Positions 27,009 through 36,425 of a stretch of 64,000 bases of DNA are shown here, in pieces; positions within the stretch are counted from its first letter, which is position 1, and the number at the start of each line of letters is the position of its first letter. The stretch lies in contig NZ_JAUYNX010000014.1 in NCBI RefSeq assembly GCF_030704825.1, forward strand, positions 248,001-312,000, written 5' to 3'. Made by a program: the position numbers and the translations under genes. Under the pieces are notes generated by a model. It made no database searches and was not told the origin of the DNA. It saw only the letters and a program-made list of their open reading frames with translations. This DNA is from Brevundimonas sp. (GTDB lineage Bacteria > Pseudomonadota > Alphaproteobacteria > Caulobacterales > Caulobacteraceae).

Positions 27009-27860
27009 ATGAAGTCAGGACAGGAAGCCAACGAAGCGCAGGCCAGGCTTTGGAACGCCCGCGTCGGCGAAGTCTGGGTGGAGCAGCAGGAGTTGCTGGA
27101 CCGCCTGCTCCAACCCTTCGAACGGGCGCTGGTGGAGGTCGTGGCGAACCTCGGCGCGGGCGACGTGCTGGACGTCGGTTGCGGCGCGGGCGCGACGACC
27201 CTCGGGGCCGCTCGCCATCTCGGGGAGCGAGGCCGATGCACGGGCGTCGACATCTCCGTCCCCCTGATCGAGGCCGCGCGGCGTCGAGCCGAAGCGGCGG
27301 GTCTCGAGACCTGCCGCTTCATCGCCGCCGATGCGCAGCAATACGCGTTCGAGCCGGCAGCCTTCGACGGGGTGATCTCGCGCTTCGGAGTCATGTTCTT
27401 CGCCGATCCGGTCGCCGCCTTCGCCAACATCAGGCGAGCCGCCCGGCCCGACGCCGGACTGGCGTTCATCGCCTGGCGCAGCGCGGAGGAGAATCCATTC
27501 ATGACCGCGGCGGAACGGGCGGCGGCGCCGCTGCTGCCGGAACTTCCCGCGCGCGATCCCGCCGGGCCCGGACAGTTCGCCTTCGCCGATGCGGAGCGGG
27601 TCCGCGGGATTCTGGCCGCAGCCGGATGGCGGGACGTCGACATCCAGCCGCTGGACCTCGTCGTTACGCTGTCCGCCGTGGATCTGGACGCCTACGCCGC
27701 CAGAATGGGCCCGGTCGGCGCGCTGTTGCCTGATCTGGACGAAGACCGGAGAAGCCGGATCGTCGCCGCCGTCAGACAGGCCTTCGAGGCCTGGGTGACC
27801 TCCGGCGCGGCCCATATCACGACCGCCTGCTGGCTGGTCCGGGCCCGCAACCCCGGGTGA
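27009..27860 (+). CDS. SAM-dependent methyltransferase, class I
   Basis: 283 residues. Motif I VLDVGCGAGATTLG at about 53-66, acidic motif II region CTGVDISVPLIE, post-motif FDGVISRFGVMFF. Substrate unknown; close relatives are annotated as UbiE/COQ5-like or arsenite-type methyltransferases, but no arsenic-specific cysteine pattern is evident. Divergent from the MerR gene and predicted to be its target. Convergent with the helicase gene. Confidence 0.85.
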   Translation: MKSGQEANEAQARLWNARVGEVWVEQQELLDRLLQPFERALVEVVANLGAGDVLDVGCGAGATTLGAARHLGERGRCTGVDISVPLIEAARRRAEAAGLETCRFIAADAQQYAFEPAAFDGVISRFGVMFFADPVAAFANIRRAARPDAGLAFIAWRSAEENPFMTAAERAAAPLLPELPARDPAGPGQFAFADAERVRGILAAAGWRDVDIQPLDLVVTLSAVDLDAYAARMGPVGALLPDLDEDRRSRIVAAVRQAFEAWVTSGAAHITTACWLVRARNPG

Positions 27861-27891
27861 GGTCACCCTCGGAGAGGGCGCGAGGGTTCAC

Positions 27892-30084
27892 TCAGCGCGG
27901 GCCCTTGACCTTGTACGGCGGCCTGGCCCCGGCGGGCTTGCCGCGCGCGTCCTTGGCCGCCCACGGACGATCGCCGCCCTTGGGCTTGCCCTTCCATGGC
28001 TTGTCGCCGGCGGCGGCCGGAGCCGCCTCGGCGTCGGAACGCGGCGCCCAGGGCGTCTTGCCTTCGGCCGCCGGCTTTTTCACCCACGGCTTCTTGCCCG
28101 GCGGCGTCGGATCGTTCGGCGTGCGTTTCACCCAGGGCTTCTTGCCCTCGGCGGCCGGAGCAGCGTCGTCCTGCTTCACCCAAGGCTTCCTGTCGCCTTG
28201 CGGACGGTCCTCGCGGGCTTTCCAGGCGGTCTTGTCGCCAACTTCGTCGCGCTTGACCCAAGGCTTCTTGCCTTCAGCCGCCGGAGCGTTGTCTTCGCGT
28301 TTCACCCACGGCTTCTTCGCGCCCTCGGGACGGTCCTCGCGCGGCTTCCAGGCCGGCTTGTCGCCGCCTTCCTCGCGAGCCTTCCACGGCTTCTTCTCGG
28401 GCCGGTCGCCGCCCGCGCCGGGCTTTTTGTCCCAGCGGCTGACGGGCTTCTCCGACGGGCCCGGCTTGACGGCCGGGTCGATCTTGACGCCTTCCTCGAG
28501 GCCCAGGGCGATGGCGGCCTCGAATTTGGCCTGCATCTCCTGGGTGATCTCGAACTTGGTCTCGCGCTCGAAGATCTTGATCGCGCCGATGTCGCGCTTG
28601 GTGACATGGCCGAGACGGCAGATGGTCGGCATCAGCCATTTCGGGTCGGCGTTCTTGTCGCGCCCGATGTTGATCCGGTACCAGACCATGTCGCCGCCGC
28701 GGGCGAAGTCCGTATACGGAACGTCCGGCTGGCCCTTGTCGTTCTTGCCGATCTCCTGCTGACGCTTCATGCGGTCGTCGTCATAGACGTCTTCCGGCGC
28801 GGGCAGCTTCTGCTGGTACAGGCGGATCAGGGCGGCCGCGATCTGCTCGGGCGTGCTCTTCTCGAGCAGCTGCCGGCCGAGGGCCAGCATGTCCTCGTCC
28901 TCGACCGGCGCGGTCAGGACGGGATCGGCCAGCATGCGCTTGCGGTCATTCTCAAGGATCATGTCCGCCGAGGGCGGGCCCGACCATTCGGCCTTGATCG
29001 ACGCGGATTGCAGCATCAGCTCGACCTTGCGGCGACGGGTGTAGCTGACCAGCAGGACCGAGACGCCCTTCTTGCCGGCCCGGCCGGTGCGGCCCGAACG
29101 GTGCAGCAGGCCGGCCTTGTTGACAGGAATCTCGGCATGGATGACCAGACCGAGATCGGGCAGATCGAGGCCGCGCGCGGCGACGTCGGTGGCGACGCAG
29201 ACGCGGGCGTGTCCGTCGCGCAGGGCCTGAAGCGCTTCGGAACGCTGGCTCTGGGTCAGCTCGCCCGACAGGCCGACGACCGAGAAGCCGCGTTCGCGCA
29301 GCGACGAGGTCAGATGCTTCACCCGCTCGCGCGTATTGGCGAAGACGAGGGCGCCGGGGGCCTCGAAATAGCGCAGCACATTGACGACCGCGAGTTCGAC
29401 CTCGTTCGGGGCGACGCGGATGGCCTTGTATTCGATGTCGGCGTGCGAGGCGTTGCCCGCGACCGTGTCGATCCGCAGGGCGTTCTTCTGATAGGTCTTG
29501 GCCAGTTGCACGATGTCGCGCGCCAGGGTCGCCGAGAACATCAGGGTGCGGCGTTCCGCCGGCGCGCCTTCCAGGATGAAGGTCAGGTCTTCGTGGAAGC
29601 CCATGTCCAGCATCTCGTCGGCCTCGTCGAGCACGACGGCTTGCAGCGTCGACAGGTCCAGCGAACCGCGCTCCAGATGGTCGCGCAGACGGCCCGGGGT
29701 GCCGACCACGATGTGGCAGCCGCGTTCCAGGGCCCGGCGTTCGACCTTGGGATCCATGCCGCCGACGCAGGAGACGATGCGCGCGCCGGTCTGGGCGTAC
29801 AGCCATTGCAGTTCATTCGAGACCTGCAGGGCCAGTTCACGGGTCGGGGCGATGACCAGGGCCACCGGCGCCCCGAACTCGGCGAATTTCTCGGCCTCGC
29901 CCAGCAGGGTGGGGGCCAGGGCCAGGCCGAAGGCGACGGTCTTGCCGGATCCGGTCTGTGCGGACACGAGCAGGTCGCGGCCCGCTTCGGCCTCCAGCAC
30001 GGCCGATTGCACCGGGGTGGGCTCGGCATAGCCGCGTTCGTGCAGGGCGCGGTCGAGCGCGGGATGACTGGCGGGGAAGGGCAT
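27892..30084 (-). CDS. DEAD-box RNA helicase with DbpA-type domain and basic KPW-repeat tail
   Basis: 730 residues. Helicase core with AQTGSGKT at 42-49, LDEADEML at 151-158, SAT at 183-185 and HRSGRTGRAG in the second RecA domain; residues about 455-535 resemble the DbpA RNA-binding domain (WYRINIGRDKNADPKWLMPTICRLGHV). The last ~175 residues are low-complexity: about eleven units related to KKPWVKRED. Relatives work in 23S rRNA/ribosome assembly or cold adaptation. ATG at 30084 chosen; a GTG at 30102 is also possible. Confidence 0.92.
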   Translation of the reverse strand: MPFPASHPALDRALHERGYAEPTPVQSAVLEAEAGRDLLVSAQTGSGKTVAFGLALAPTLLGEAEKFAEFGAPVALVIAPTRELALQVSNELQWLYAQTGARIVSCVGGMDPKVERRALERGCHIVVGTPGRLRDHLERGSLDLSTLQAVVLDEADEMLDMGFHEDLTFILEGAPAERRTLMFSATLARDIVQLAKTYQKNALRIDTVAGNASHADIEYKAIRVAPNEVELAVVNVLRYFEAPGALVFANTRERVKHLTSSLRERGFSVVGLSGELTQSQRSEALQALRDGHARVCVATDVAARGLDLPDLGLVIHAEIPVNKAGLLHRSGRTGRAGKKGVSVLLVSYTRRRKVELMLQSASIKAEWSGPPSADMILENDRKRMLADPVLTAPVEDEDMLALGRQLLEKSTPEQIAAALIRLYQQKLPAPEDVYDDDRMKRQQEIGKNDKGQPDVPYTDFARGGDMVWYRINIGRDKNADPKWLMPTICRLGHVTKRDIGAIKIFERETKFEITQEMQAKFEAAIALGLEEGVKIDPAVKPGPSEKPVSRWDKKPGAGGDRPEKKPWKAREEGGDKPAWKPREDRPEGAKKPWVKREDNAPAAEGKKPWVKRDEVGDKTAWKAREDRPQGDRKPWVKQDDAAPAAEGKKPWVKRTPNDPTPPGKKPWVKKPAAEGKTPWAPRSDAEAAPAAAGDKPWKGKPKGGDRPWAAKDARGKPAGARPPYKVKGPR

Positions 30085-30343
30085 GGGGCGGTCCAATAGC
30101 ACGATTCAGCGCGCGAACGGTCGGCGCGGGTAGCGGCGGACGGCGGCCTATGAGGGGAAATAACGGCGGAATGGTGGATGATGCGGGGATCGGCCTCCGC
30201 GAGCGGCGCCCATTCCGGCGCCGCGCATAGCCCGCGCGGCTCCCCGCTGCAAGCGCCGGCTGTCCCGCAGGTAATTCGTTCCGGGCTTTACGATTTGGAC
30301 AGGCCGTCGGGTGGATGCTGCCAGCCCTCACACAGGCTTCACC

Positions 30344-30691
30344 ATGTTCGTGCTTCGCGCCGCCGGCTTAACCCTGTTGATCTACGCCCTGTTCAACGCC
30401 GCTTTCGGCCTGAACCGGCAGGAGTTGCCATGGCTGATTTCGGCGGTGCTGCTGGCGATTGGCGGCCTCGCCCTGTTTCTGGCCCGGCCGTGGTCCCGGA
30501 TCGTCGTGCTTTCGTCCGCCTGCGCCGCGGCCGCCGTCGGCGCGATCAGCCAGATGCGAACCGCCCAGGACGTGAATGTGCGCCTGGAAGACGCCACCGT
30601 CGCCTGGGCCCTTTGGTCGGCGCTGTGGCTGGCCACCGCCTATATCGGCGCGCGCTATCTGTCGGATCGAGCCGGCATCGAGGATAGCTGA
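30344..30691 (+). CDS. Small hypothetical membrane protein
   Basis: 115 residues with about four hydrophobic segments (LTLLIYALFNAAFGL, ISAVLLAIGGLALFLA, VVLSSACAAAAVGAI, ALWSALWLATAYIGA). Not recognised. ATG at 30344 chosen; GTG at 30311 would add 11 polar residues. The 241-base gap before it (30103-30343) contains no clear gene or signal. Confidence 0.6.
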   Translation: MFVLRAAGLTLLIYALFNAAFGLNRQELPWLISAVLLAIGGLALFLARPWSRIVVLSSACAAAAVGAISQMRTAQDVNVRLEDATVAWALWSALWLATAYIGARYLSDRAGIEDS

Positions 30692-30722
30692 CCCGATCGG
30701 CGGTTCCGGCCGGCGCGGCGCG

Positions 30723-31127
30723 TCAGGCGCTCTGGCGGTGCGGGTCCTGACCGGTGGTTGGCCGTGACAGGAGCCGCGAGACCGAGCGCGCAAAGGTTTC
30801 GAGCCGCAATGGCTTGACCAGGGTGTCGTCGGCGCCGAGCACCATGGCTGTCCGCAACAGCTGGTCGGCGCCGACGCGGCCGCCGGACGAGATGGCCAGA
30901 ACGCGGATGTGCGGCCACGCGCGGCGAAGCTCGACGATGGTCTCCAGCCCGTCCTTGTTCGGCATCAGCATGTCGAGAACCACCAGATCGACGGCCATGG
31001 AGCCGATGATCTTCAGGGCTTCCTCGCCGTCGTCGGCCTCGACGACCACATGGTCTTCCTGGCGAAGCAACTCCGTGGCGATGAGCCGGACGGTCGGGTC
31101 GTCGTCCACGATTACTATGACAGCCAT
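30723..31127 (-). CDS. Single-domain response regulator (CheY-like)
   Basis: 134 residues, a receiver domain only: acidic pocket VDDD near residues 7-10, phospho-acceptor Asp in LVVLDMLMP, conserved Ser/Thr in AISS and Lys in LVKPL. No output domain, so it probably relays or competes for phosphate. Follows the large sensor kinase/EAL gene on the same strand, 64 bases after its stop, suggesting they work together. ATG at 31127 with GGAGA six bases upstream. Confidence 0.85.
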   Translation of the reverse strand: MAVIVIVDDDPTVRLIATELLRQEDHVVVEADDGEEALKIIGSMAVDLVVLDMLMPNKDGLETIVELRRAWPHIRVLAISSGGRVGADQLLRTAMVLGADDTLVKPLRLETFARSVSRLLSRPTTGQDPHRQSA

Positions 31128-31191
31128 GACAGTCTCCGGAATCGACTGTGCCCGCCGATCCCTGTGATAGTTTGAACAGAAATGATTAAGA

Positions 31192-34100
31192 TCACGCCGC
31201 CGCCTGGGCGTCGCCTCGGGGAAGTTCCGCGAAGACGCAGGGCCGGCGATAGACATAGCCCTGGATCAGATGGACTCCGGCCGTCTTCAGAAACTGCGCC
31301 TGGGCCTCGGTTTCCACCCCTTCGCAGACGATCTTCATGCCCAGCGAGCGACCCACGCCGATGACCGCGTGGATGATGGCCGCCGAGGCCGTGTCATCGG
31401 TGCAGCGGGCCACGAAGCTGCGATCGATCTTCAGGGTCGAGAAGCGAAGCTCCCGCAGCGCGTGCAGGCTGGTGTAACCCGCTCCGAAATCGTCCAGAGC
31501 CACAGCCACGCCCATTTCCCGCAGACGATCGAGGGTGGGGCGGGCGCGTTCGATGTCGAGGATGGCCGTCTCGGTCACCTCGACCTCCAGCCGGTCGAGC
31601 GGGAAGGCCTGACGACGGGCGGCCGCGGCGACCCTGTCGGCGAACTCGGTCTTCTGGAACTCGTCGGCTGAGGCGTTGAAGGAAATCCGGACGTCGTCCC
31701 GCCCCGCGCCGTCCTGCATCGCGCGGACCATGACGAAGTCGGTGAGATCGGCGACGGCGCCAGCCGCTTCCAGTTCGGGGACGAAGGAGTCCGGGCTCCG
31801 TTCGCCGCGGTCGGGACAGGTCCACCGGACCAGGGCCTCGACCTTGCCGGAAAACGCTCCACTCCGGTCCATCAGGGGCTGGTAGACGAGGTGCAGGTGT
31901 CCGTCCCTCACCGCGCGGTCGAAGGCGCTGCGGATTCCGGGTGCGTCCGGTGCGGCCGATGCGGCCGGAGCGACTCCGCCCGCGAATGACGCCAGGGTCC
32001 GGTCCACCAGCCGGACCAGGGCGGGAAGGTCGATCGCGTCGATCTGGTTCCGCCGGGCCGCGTTCTCGGCCGCCGAGGCGGCCGACGCCACGGCCGAGGC
32101 CCCGAGGCTGAGGCTCATGGATTTCAGGGCATGGGCGCCGCGCGCCGCCGCCTCGGCCTCGCCGGCCGCCAGCGCATCGCGGATGTCCTGCAGCCGCAGG
32201 GGCGCATTGACGGCGTACAGGGTCTCGACCCGTTCGACGAAGTCGGACCGGCCATTGCTGGCCATGGCCGCGAGATCCGCACGGGTGGCCGGATCGAACA
32301 GTTCGTTGTCGCCCGCATGGCGCTCGGGTTCCAGTGTCGGCCTGACCGAGGCCTCGTCGCGAGCCAGATGACCGCAGTGGCCTTGAAGCGCTTTTGACAG
32401 GTCCTCCACCGTGAACGGCTTGTGGATGACCCCGTCCATGCCGGCCGTTCGCCAGGCGTCCGCGGCGGACCCCACGACGTGGGCAGTCAGGGCCAGGATG
32501 GTGGTGCGGTCGCGGTTCTGGTCGGCTTCCTCCGCGCGGATCAACCGGGTGGCCTCGAATCCGTCGAGATGGGGCATGGATCCGTCCATCAGCACCAGGT
32601 CGAAGGCTTGGGTGCGAAGCCGTTCCACCGCCTGCAGCCCGTCCTCGGCGAGCACAGGCTCGACGCCAAGCCGCTGCAGGGCCTCCGACGCGACCTCGCG
32701 GTTGACGTCGGAGTCGTCGACGACAAGCACCCGGGCGCCGGGGAACTGGAGGGTCGTCGCGGCGCCCGATGAGGTCTCTTCGAGCAGGAGCGGCTCGCCC
32801 GCGCATATCTGGCGGGCCAGGGTCATCACATCGCAGCGGCGCACGGGCCGGTTCATCACGGACGATCCCGGCGGGATCTCGTCCCGGGCCGAGGCGATGA
32901 TCACCGTCGGGATGGCGGAGGCGGGCGCGCGAGGGCCGCGGAAGGCCGCGACGGCGACCTCCGTCCCGGCGGCGCGGCCGATGCCAAGGGCTTCAAGGTA
33001 GCGGACCAACGCCCGTTCCGTCATCGGCCCCACATCGCCGATCGTGACATGGAGCCCGCGGCCGTCGACGCCGGGATCGATGTCCGGGCCGGCGGTTCGC
33101 AGCGGAGCGTGGAAGGCGAAGGTCGAGCCCTGGCCCTCCCGGCTCGACAGCCGCCATTCGCCGCCCATCGCCCGCACCAGCCGGTCGCAGATGGTCAGGC
33201 CCAGGCCGGTACCCCCGTGCTTGCGCGTAGTGCTCTGGTCGGCTTGGGAGAAGGCCTCGAACAGCTTGGGCAGCTTGTCCTCGGGAATGCCCGGCCCCGT
33301 GTCCGTGACGCCGAAAAGGTAGCCGTTCCCGTCGGGTTCGATGGTCAGCAGGACGCCGCCCGTCCCGGTGAATTTGATGGCGTTATTGACCAGATTGCCG
33401 AGCACCTGCCGCAGACGGGTCGGATCGGCCAGCACGGCCGGGATGCGCGGATCGACGTAGACGGCGAGATCCAGGCCCTTCTCCATCGCCCGTTCGGCGA
33501 ACAGGCTGGCGACGTCCTCGGCCGCCTCCGCCAGATCGACCTCGAGGGTCTCCAGATCCATCTTGCCGGCCTCGACTTTCGAGAAATCGAGAATGTCGTT
33601 GATGATGCTCAGCAGGGATCGGCCGGACTTGGCGATCACGTCGGCGTAGCGCCGCTGTCGGGCCGGAAGCTCGGAGCTGGACAGCAGTTCGCTGAGCGCC
33701 AGTATGCCGTTCATCGGCGTCCGGATTTCATGGCTCATGACGGCGAGGAAGTCGGACTTGGCCGCCGTCGCCGCCTCCGCCACGTCCCTTGCGACCGAGA
33801 GTTCGGCCGTCCGCGTCGCGACCTGTTCCTCGAGCCCCGCGACATGGGCGGCGATCCTGTCGTCCCGAACGCGGATGCCTTCCATCATCGCCCGGAAACC
33901 CGACACGAGATCGGCCACCTCTCCATCGGCGGCGATGTCGGGGCCTTTGGTGTAATCCTCTGACCGGCACACGGCGTTGGTGAACCCGGCCAGCTCGACG
34001 ATGGGGTCGCTGATCCGGCGAGCCATGCGCAGGGCGATCAGCAGGCCCGCCAGCAAGGCTACGCCAGCGCCGGCCAGGCTGATCAGGACCGCGCCCAGGA

Positions 34101-34581
34101 TGCGCGCCCTCAGACCCGGGGTATGGCCCAGTAGGGTGATCTCGCCGACCCTTCGGCCCTCGCTCATGATCGGCGCGGTCGCCTGGATGGTGCCGCTGTT
34201 CAATACGGCCCAAAGCGAGGCTCCGCCGTCCTCTCCGACGCTGGCGTCGGAGTTCAGCCGGACTCCGCCGCCGGTCTCGGCCAGCAACCGGCCGCCGGGG
34301 CCCACGATGCGGGCGTAGCTGATGTCCGGCATCTGGCCGATCGAGCGGATCGCCACGAAGGCGCCCGACGTATCTCCATCGTGAACCGAGCGGGCCGCCA
34401 GCGAGCCGATCACCCGCGCCGTCTGGGCCAGCCGCTGGGTTTCGAGTTCCGATTGCCGGCGGGCGTCGATCCAGCCGGCAAGCGTCGCTGTAACAACGCA
34501 GGTCGTCACAAGTGAGGTTAGTACAAGCGCGATCAGTTTTCGACGGATCGAGCCGCCCGAAGACTTGCCTTTGCTTCGCAA
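31192..34581 (-). CDS. Hybrid sensor histidine kinase-REC-HPt-EAL fusion
   Basis: 1129 residues. TM helices at about 14-36 and 160-186 enclose a periplasmic sensor; a HAMP-like segment follows; HisKA with His284 (SHEIRTP); ATPase with NNAIKF, DTGPGIP and GTGLGL (400-490); receiver with VDDSD and Asp666 (LMDGSMP); HPt with His817 (HALKS); EAL phosphodiesterase at 885-1120. The EAL catalytic set is complete: Glu915, Asn969, Glu1004, Asp1030-Asp1031, Lys1051, Glu1088. It should join a phosphorelay to c-di-GMP breakdown. TTG start at 34581: the upstream GTG is in another frame. Confidence 0.9.
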   Translation of the reverse strand: MRSKGKSSGGSIRRKLIALVLTSLVTTCVVTATLAGWIDARRQSELETQRLAQTARVIGSLAARSVHDGDTSGAFVAIRSIGQMPDISYARIVGPGGRLLAETGGGVRLNSDASVGEDGGASLWAVLNSGTIQATAPIMSEGRRVGEITLLGHTPGLRARILGAVLISLAGAGVALLAGLLIALRMARRISDPIVELAGFTNAVCRSEDYTKGPDIAADGEVADLVSGFRAMMEGIRVRDDRIAAHVAGLEEQVATRTAELSVARDVAEAATAAKSDFLAVMSHEIRTPMNGILALSELLSSSELPARQRRYADVIAKSGRSLLSIINDILDFSKVEAGKMDLETLEVDLAEAAEDVASLFAERAMEKGLDLAVYVDPRIPAVLADPTRLRQVLGNLVNNAIKFTGTGGVLLTIEPDGNGYLFGVTDTGPGIPEDKLPKLFEAFSQADQSTTRKHGGTGLGLTICDRLVRAMGGEWRLSSREGQGSTFAFHAPLRTAGPDIDPGVDGRGLHVTIGDVGPMTERALVRYLEALGIGRAAGTEVAVAAFRGPRAPASAIPTVIIASARDEIPPGSSVMNRPVRRCDVMTLARQICAGEPLLLEETSSGAATTLQFPGARVLVVDDSDVNREVASEALQRLGVEPVLAEDGLQAVERLRTQAFDLVLMDGSMPHLDGFEATRLIRAEEADQNRDRTTILALTAHVVGSAADAWRTAGMDGVIHKPFTVEDLSKALQGHCGHLARDEASVRPTLEPERHAGDNELFDPATRADLAAMASNGRSDFVERVETLYAVNAPLRLQDIRDALAAGEAEAAARGAHALKSMSLSLGASAVASAASAAENAARRNQIDAIDLPALVRLVDRTLASFAGGVAPAASAAPDAPGIRSAFDRAVRDGHLHLVYQPLMDRSGAFSGKVEALVRWTCPDRGERSPDSFVPELEAAGAVADLTDFVMVRAMQDGAGRDDVRISFNASADEFQKTEFADRVAAAARRQAFPLDRLEVEVTETAILDIERARPTLDRLREMGVAVALDDFGAGYTSLHALRELRFSTLKIDRSFVARCTDDTASAAIIHAVIGVGRSLGMKIVCEGVETEAQAQFLKTAGVHLIQGYVYRRPCVFAELPRGDAQAAA

Positions 34582-34627
34582 TTCCAGAGCACCCCCGGTC
34601 GACTGATCCCCGTTATACGGAGGATTA

Positions 34628-34705
34628 ATGACTTCTCCCTTAAGCGTAGGGTCTGGTCCTGGGACCGGAAGGGCCGCGCAGGCCCTTGGGGAAAGCCGTG
34701 AGTAG
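34628..34705 (+). CDS. Possible 25-residue leader peptide ORF
   Basis: ATG at 34628 with a strong GGAGGA ribosome site (34618-34623), 25 codons (MTSPLSVGSGPGTGRAAQAL...), stop TAG at 34703-34705. It overlaps the GTG start of the following receiver gene, so its translation could be coupled to it. Sequence is not recognised and coding is unproven; only the start signal and overlap argue for it. Confidence 0.35.
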   Translation: MTSPLSVGSGPGTGRAAQALGESRE

Positions 34706-35147
34706 CTTTTTTTACGTCCTCGACGAGACTTCCCGCATCCTGTTTGTGGACGACGACCCCATTTTGCGTGAATTCGCCCAGGTCAATCTGGCGTCCCCGA
34801 AAGCGGGGATCGATGTCGCGGAGAATGGCGCCGAGGCGCTGGAGCGCCTGGCCGCCCGCGAATATGACGTCGTCCTGCTGGACCTCGAGATGCCCGTCAT
34901 GGACGGGTTCGCGGTCCTGTCGCGACTGCGGGCCGATCCGCTTACCGAACATCTGGCGGTCATCGTCCAGACCGGTCGTGAGGATGTCGAGGCGATCGAC
35001 AGGGCCTTCCGTCTCGGCGCGACCTCCTTCGTCACCAAGCCGTTGAACTGGCGATTGCTGACCTATCAGATCCGCTATGTCCTGCGGGCCTCGCAGGCCG
35101 AGCGCCGCGTCCGCGCCGCCGTCCACAGACAGGGTGAGGCCGCATGA
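34698..35147 (+). CDS. Single-domain response regulator
   Basis: 149 residues from GTG 34698 (TTG at 34686 is the alternative). Receiver domain with FVDDDP, phospho-acceptor Asp in LLDLEMPVMDG, Thr in QTGRED and Lys in VTKPLN, then a short basic helical tail. Its stop overlaps the start of the Tad-like gene by four bases (ATGA). Divergent from the kinase/EAL gene, so it is a likely partner of that phosphorelay. Confidence 0.85.
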   Translation: MSSFFYVLDETSRILFVDDDPILREFAQVNLASPKAGIDVAENGAEALERLAAREYDVVLLDLEMPVMDGFAVLSRLRADPLTEHLAVIVQTGREDVEAIDRAFRLGATSFVTKPLNWRLLTYQIRYVLRASQAERRVRAAVHRQGEAA

Positions 35148-36406
35148 CGGGGGCAGGGGGGCTTCGCCGACTTGCAGCGGGGATCGGGCGGTTCCTGCGC
35201 GAGACGCGCGGCTCGATCGCCCTGAAATTCGCCTTCGTCGGGCCGGCCGTCTTCCTGCTCGGCGTCGGCGCCATCGACCTGCTGGCGGTCAGCACCGCCC
35301 AGGGTCGGCTGCAGAGCATCGCCGACGCCGGCGCCCTGGCCGGCGCGCCGGCCCTGGCCCTGGCCACAGACGGCGCGGCCGCCAAGGAACGCGCAGCCTC
35401 CTTCGTGGTCGCCGAAATGAGCCAGTGGTCCGACGCCCCCGATTATGTGGGGCGCTACGAGATCGTCGATCAGGCCGGCCAGCGCGCGATCCGGGTGCTC
35501 CTTGAAGGGCACAGGCCGTCCTTCTTCGCCAATATGCTGCCGCCGGGCGGCTGGCATTTCGTCGGCGACGCCACCGCCTCCTCGGTGGGGCTGGTGCCCT
35601 TGTGCGTCCTCACCACGGGCGACACGCGGGACAGAATCCTCAATGTGCAGGACTCGGGACGACTGGCGGCTCCCGCCTGTATGGTCCACTCCAACCGCGA
35701 CATCCTGGTCGAGGGCGGCTCGATCACGGGCGCCGCTGTCCAGGCGGTGACCTCGGCGAGCGGCGCGATCAGCCCCAGCCCGGGGACCGGCGCGGAGCCT
35801 ATCGATGACCCGTTCGCGACCCTTGACCTCGACCGCGCGCCGGGCTTGGGCTGTCCCGCCGGGTCGCCCATGCAGCCGCTCAGACTGGCCTTCGGCTCGC
35901 GGAGCATCCCGCCCGGCATGCATTGCGGCGGCATCGATATCTCGGGTTCGGCCACGGTCACGCTCGAGCCCGGCGAGCACTGGTTCCTGGCGGGGCACCT
36001 GCTGGTCAGGGAGAACGCCCGTCTCGAAGGGGATGACGTGGCGGTGTTTTTCGACAGGACGTCGAGGTTCGCCTTCACCGACAGCGCCCTTGTGCGGCTG
36101 TCCGGCCGCATGACCGGGGACTATGCGGGCATCGTCATGGGCGCCACGCGCGACAACATCCTGGACTTCGTCATCTCGAGCGACAATGTCGAAAGCCTGC
36201 TTGGCGTCCTCTATGTGCCGAACGCCCGACTGGTCGTCGAGGGCCGGGCCGACGTGGCCCGTGACAGCGCCTGGACCGTGATCATCGCCAGGAGCCTGCA
36301 ACTGCAGGGTTCGCCGTCGCTGTTTATCAACGCCAACTACGACGCCTCCGATGTTCCGGTGCCCAGCGGCGTCGGCCCCAACACCGGTTCGCGGCTCGTT
36401 CGCTGA
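35144..36406 (+). CDS. TadE/TadG-like pilus-assembly or secreted protein
   Basis: 420 residues. The N-terminal TRGSIALKFAFVGPAVFLLGVGAIDLLAVSTAQGRLQSIADAGALAGA pattern (about 20-70) is typical of Tad pseudopilin-like anchors: a single TM helix then a Gln/Ala-rich periplasmic helix. The remaining 340 residues (beta-rich, ending LVR) resemble no domain I can name. No other tad genes are in the window. Overlaps the receiver gene (ATGA), so the pair is translationally coupled. Confidence 0.7.
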   Translation: MTGAGGLRRLAAGIGRFLRETRGSIALKFAFVGPAVFLLGVGAIDLLAVSTAQGRLQSIADAGALAGAPALALATDGAAAKERAASFVVAEMSQWSDAPDYVGRYEIVDQAGQRAIRVLLEGHRPSFFANMLPPGGWHFVGDATASSVGLVPLCVLTTGDTRDRILNVQDSGRLAAPACMVHSNRDILVEGGSITGAAVQAVTSASGAISPSPGTGAEPIDDPFATLDLDRAPGLGCPAGSPMQPLRLAFGSRSIPPGMHCGGIDISGSATVTLEPGEHWFLAGHLLVRENARLEGDDVAVFFDRTSRFAFTDSALVRLSGRMTGDYAGIVMGATRDNILDFVISSDNVESLLGVLYVPNARLVVEGRADVARDSAWTVIIARSLQLQGSPSLFINANYDASDVPVPSGVGPNTGSRLVR

Positions 36407-36425
36407 GCCGGCCAGGAGAAGCCCG

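Noticed and set aside
27865..27887. Seven-base-pair hairpin between methyltransferase and helicase genes
   Set aside because: No T-run on either strand; may be incidental.
34533..35126. Leftward open frame overlapping the kinase start and the receiver gene
   Set aside because: Opposes the receiver domain; only its GTG near the kinase start raised a start-site question.
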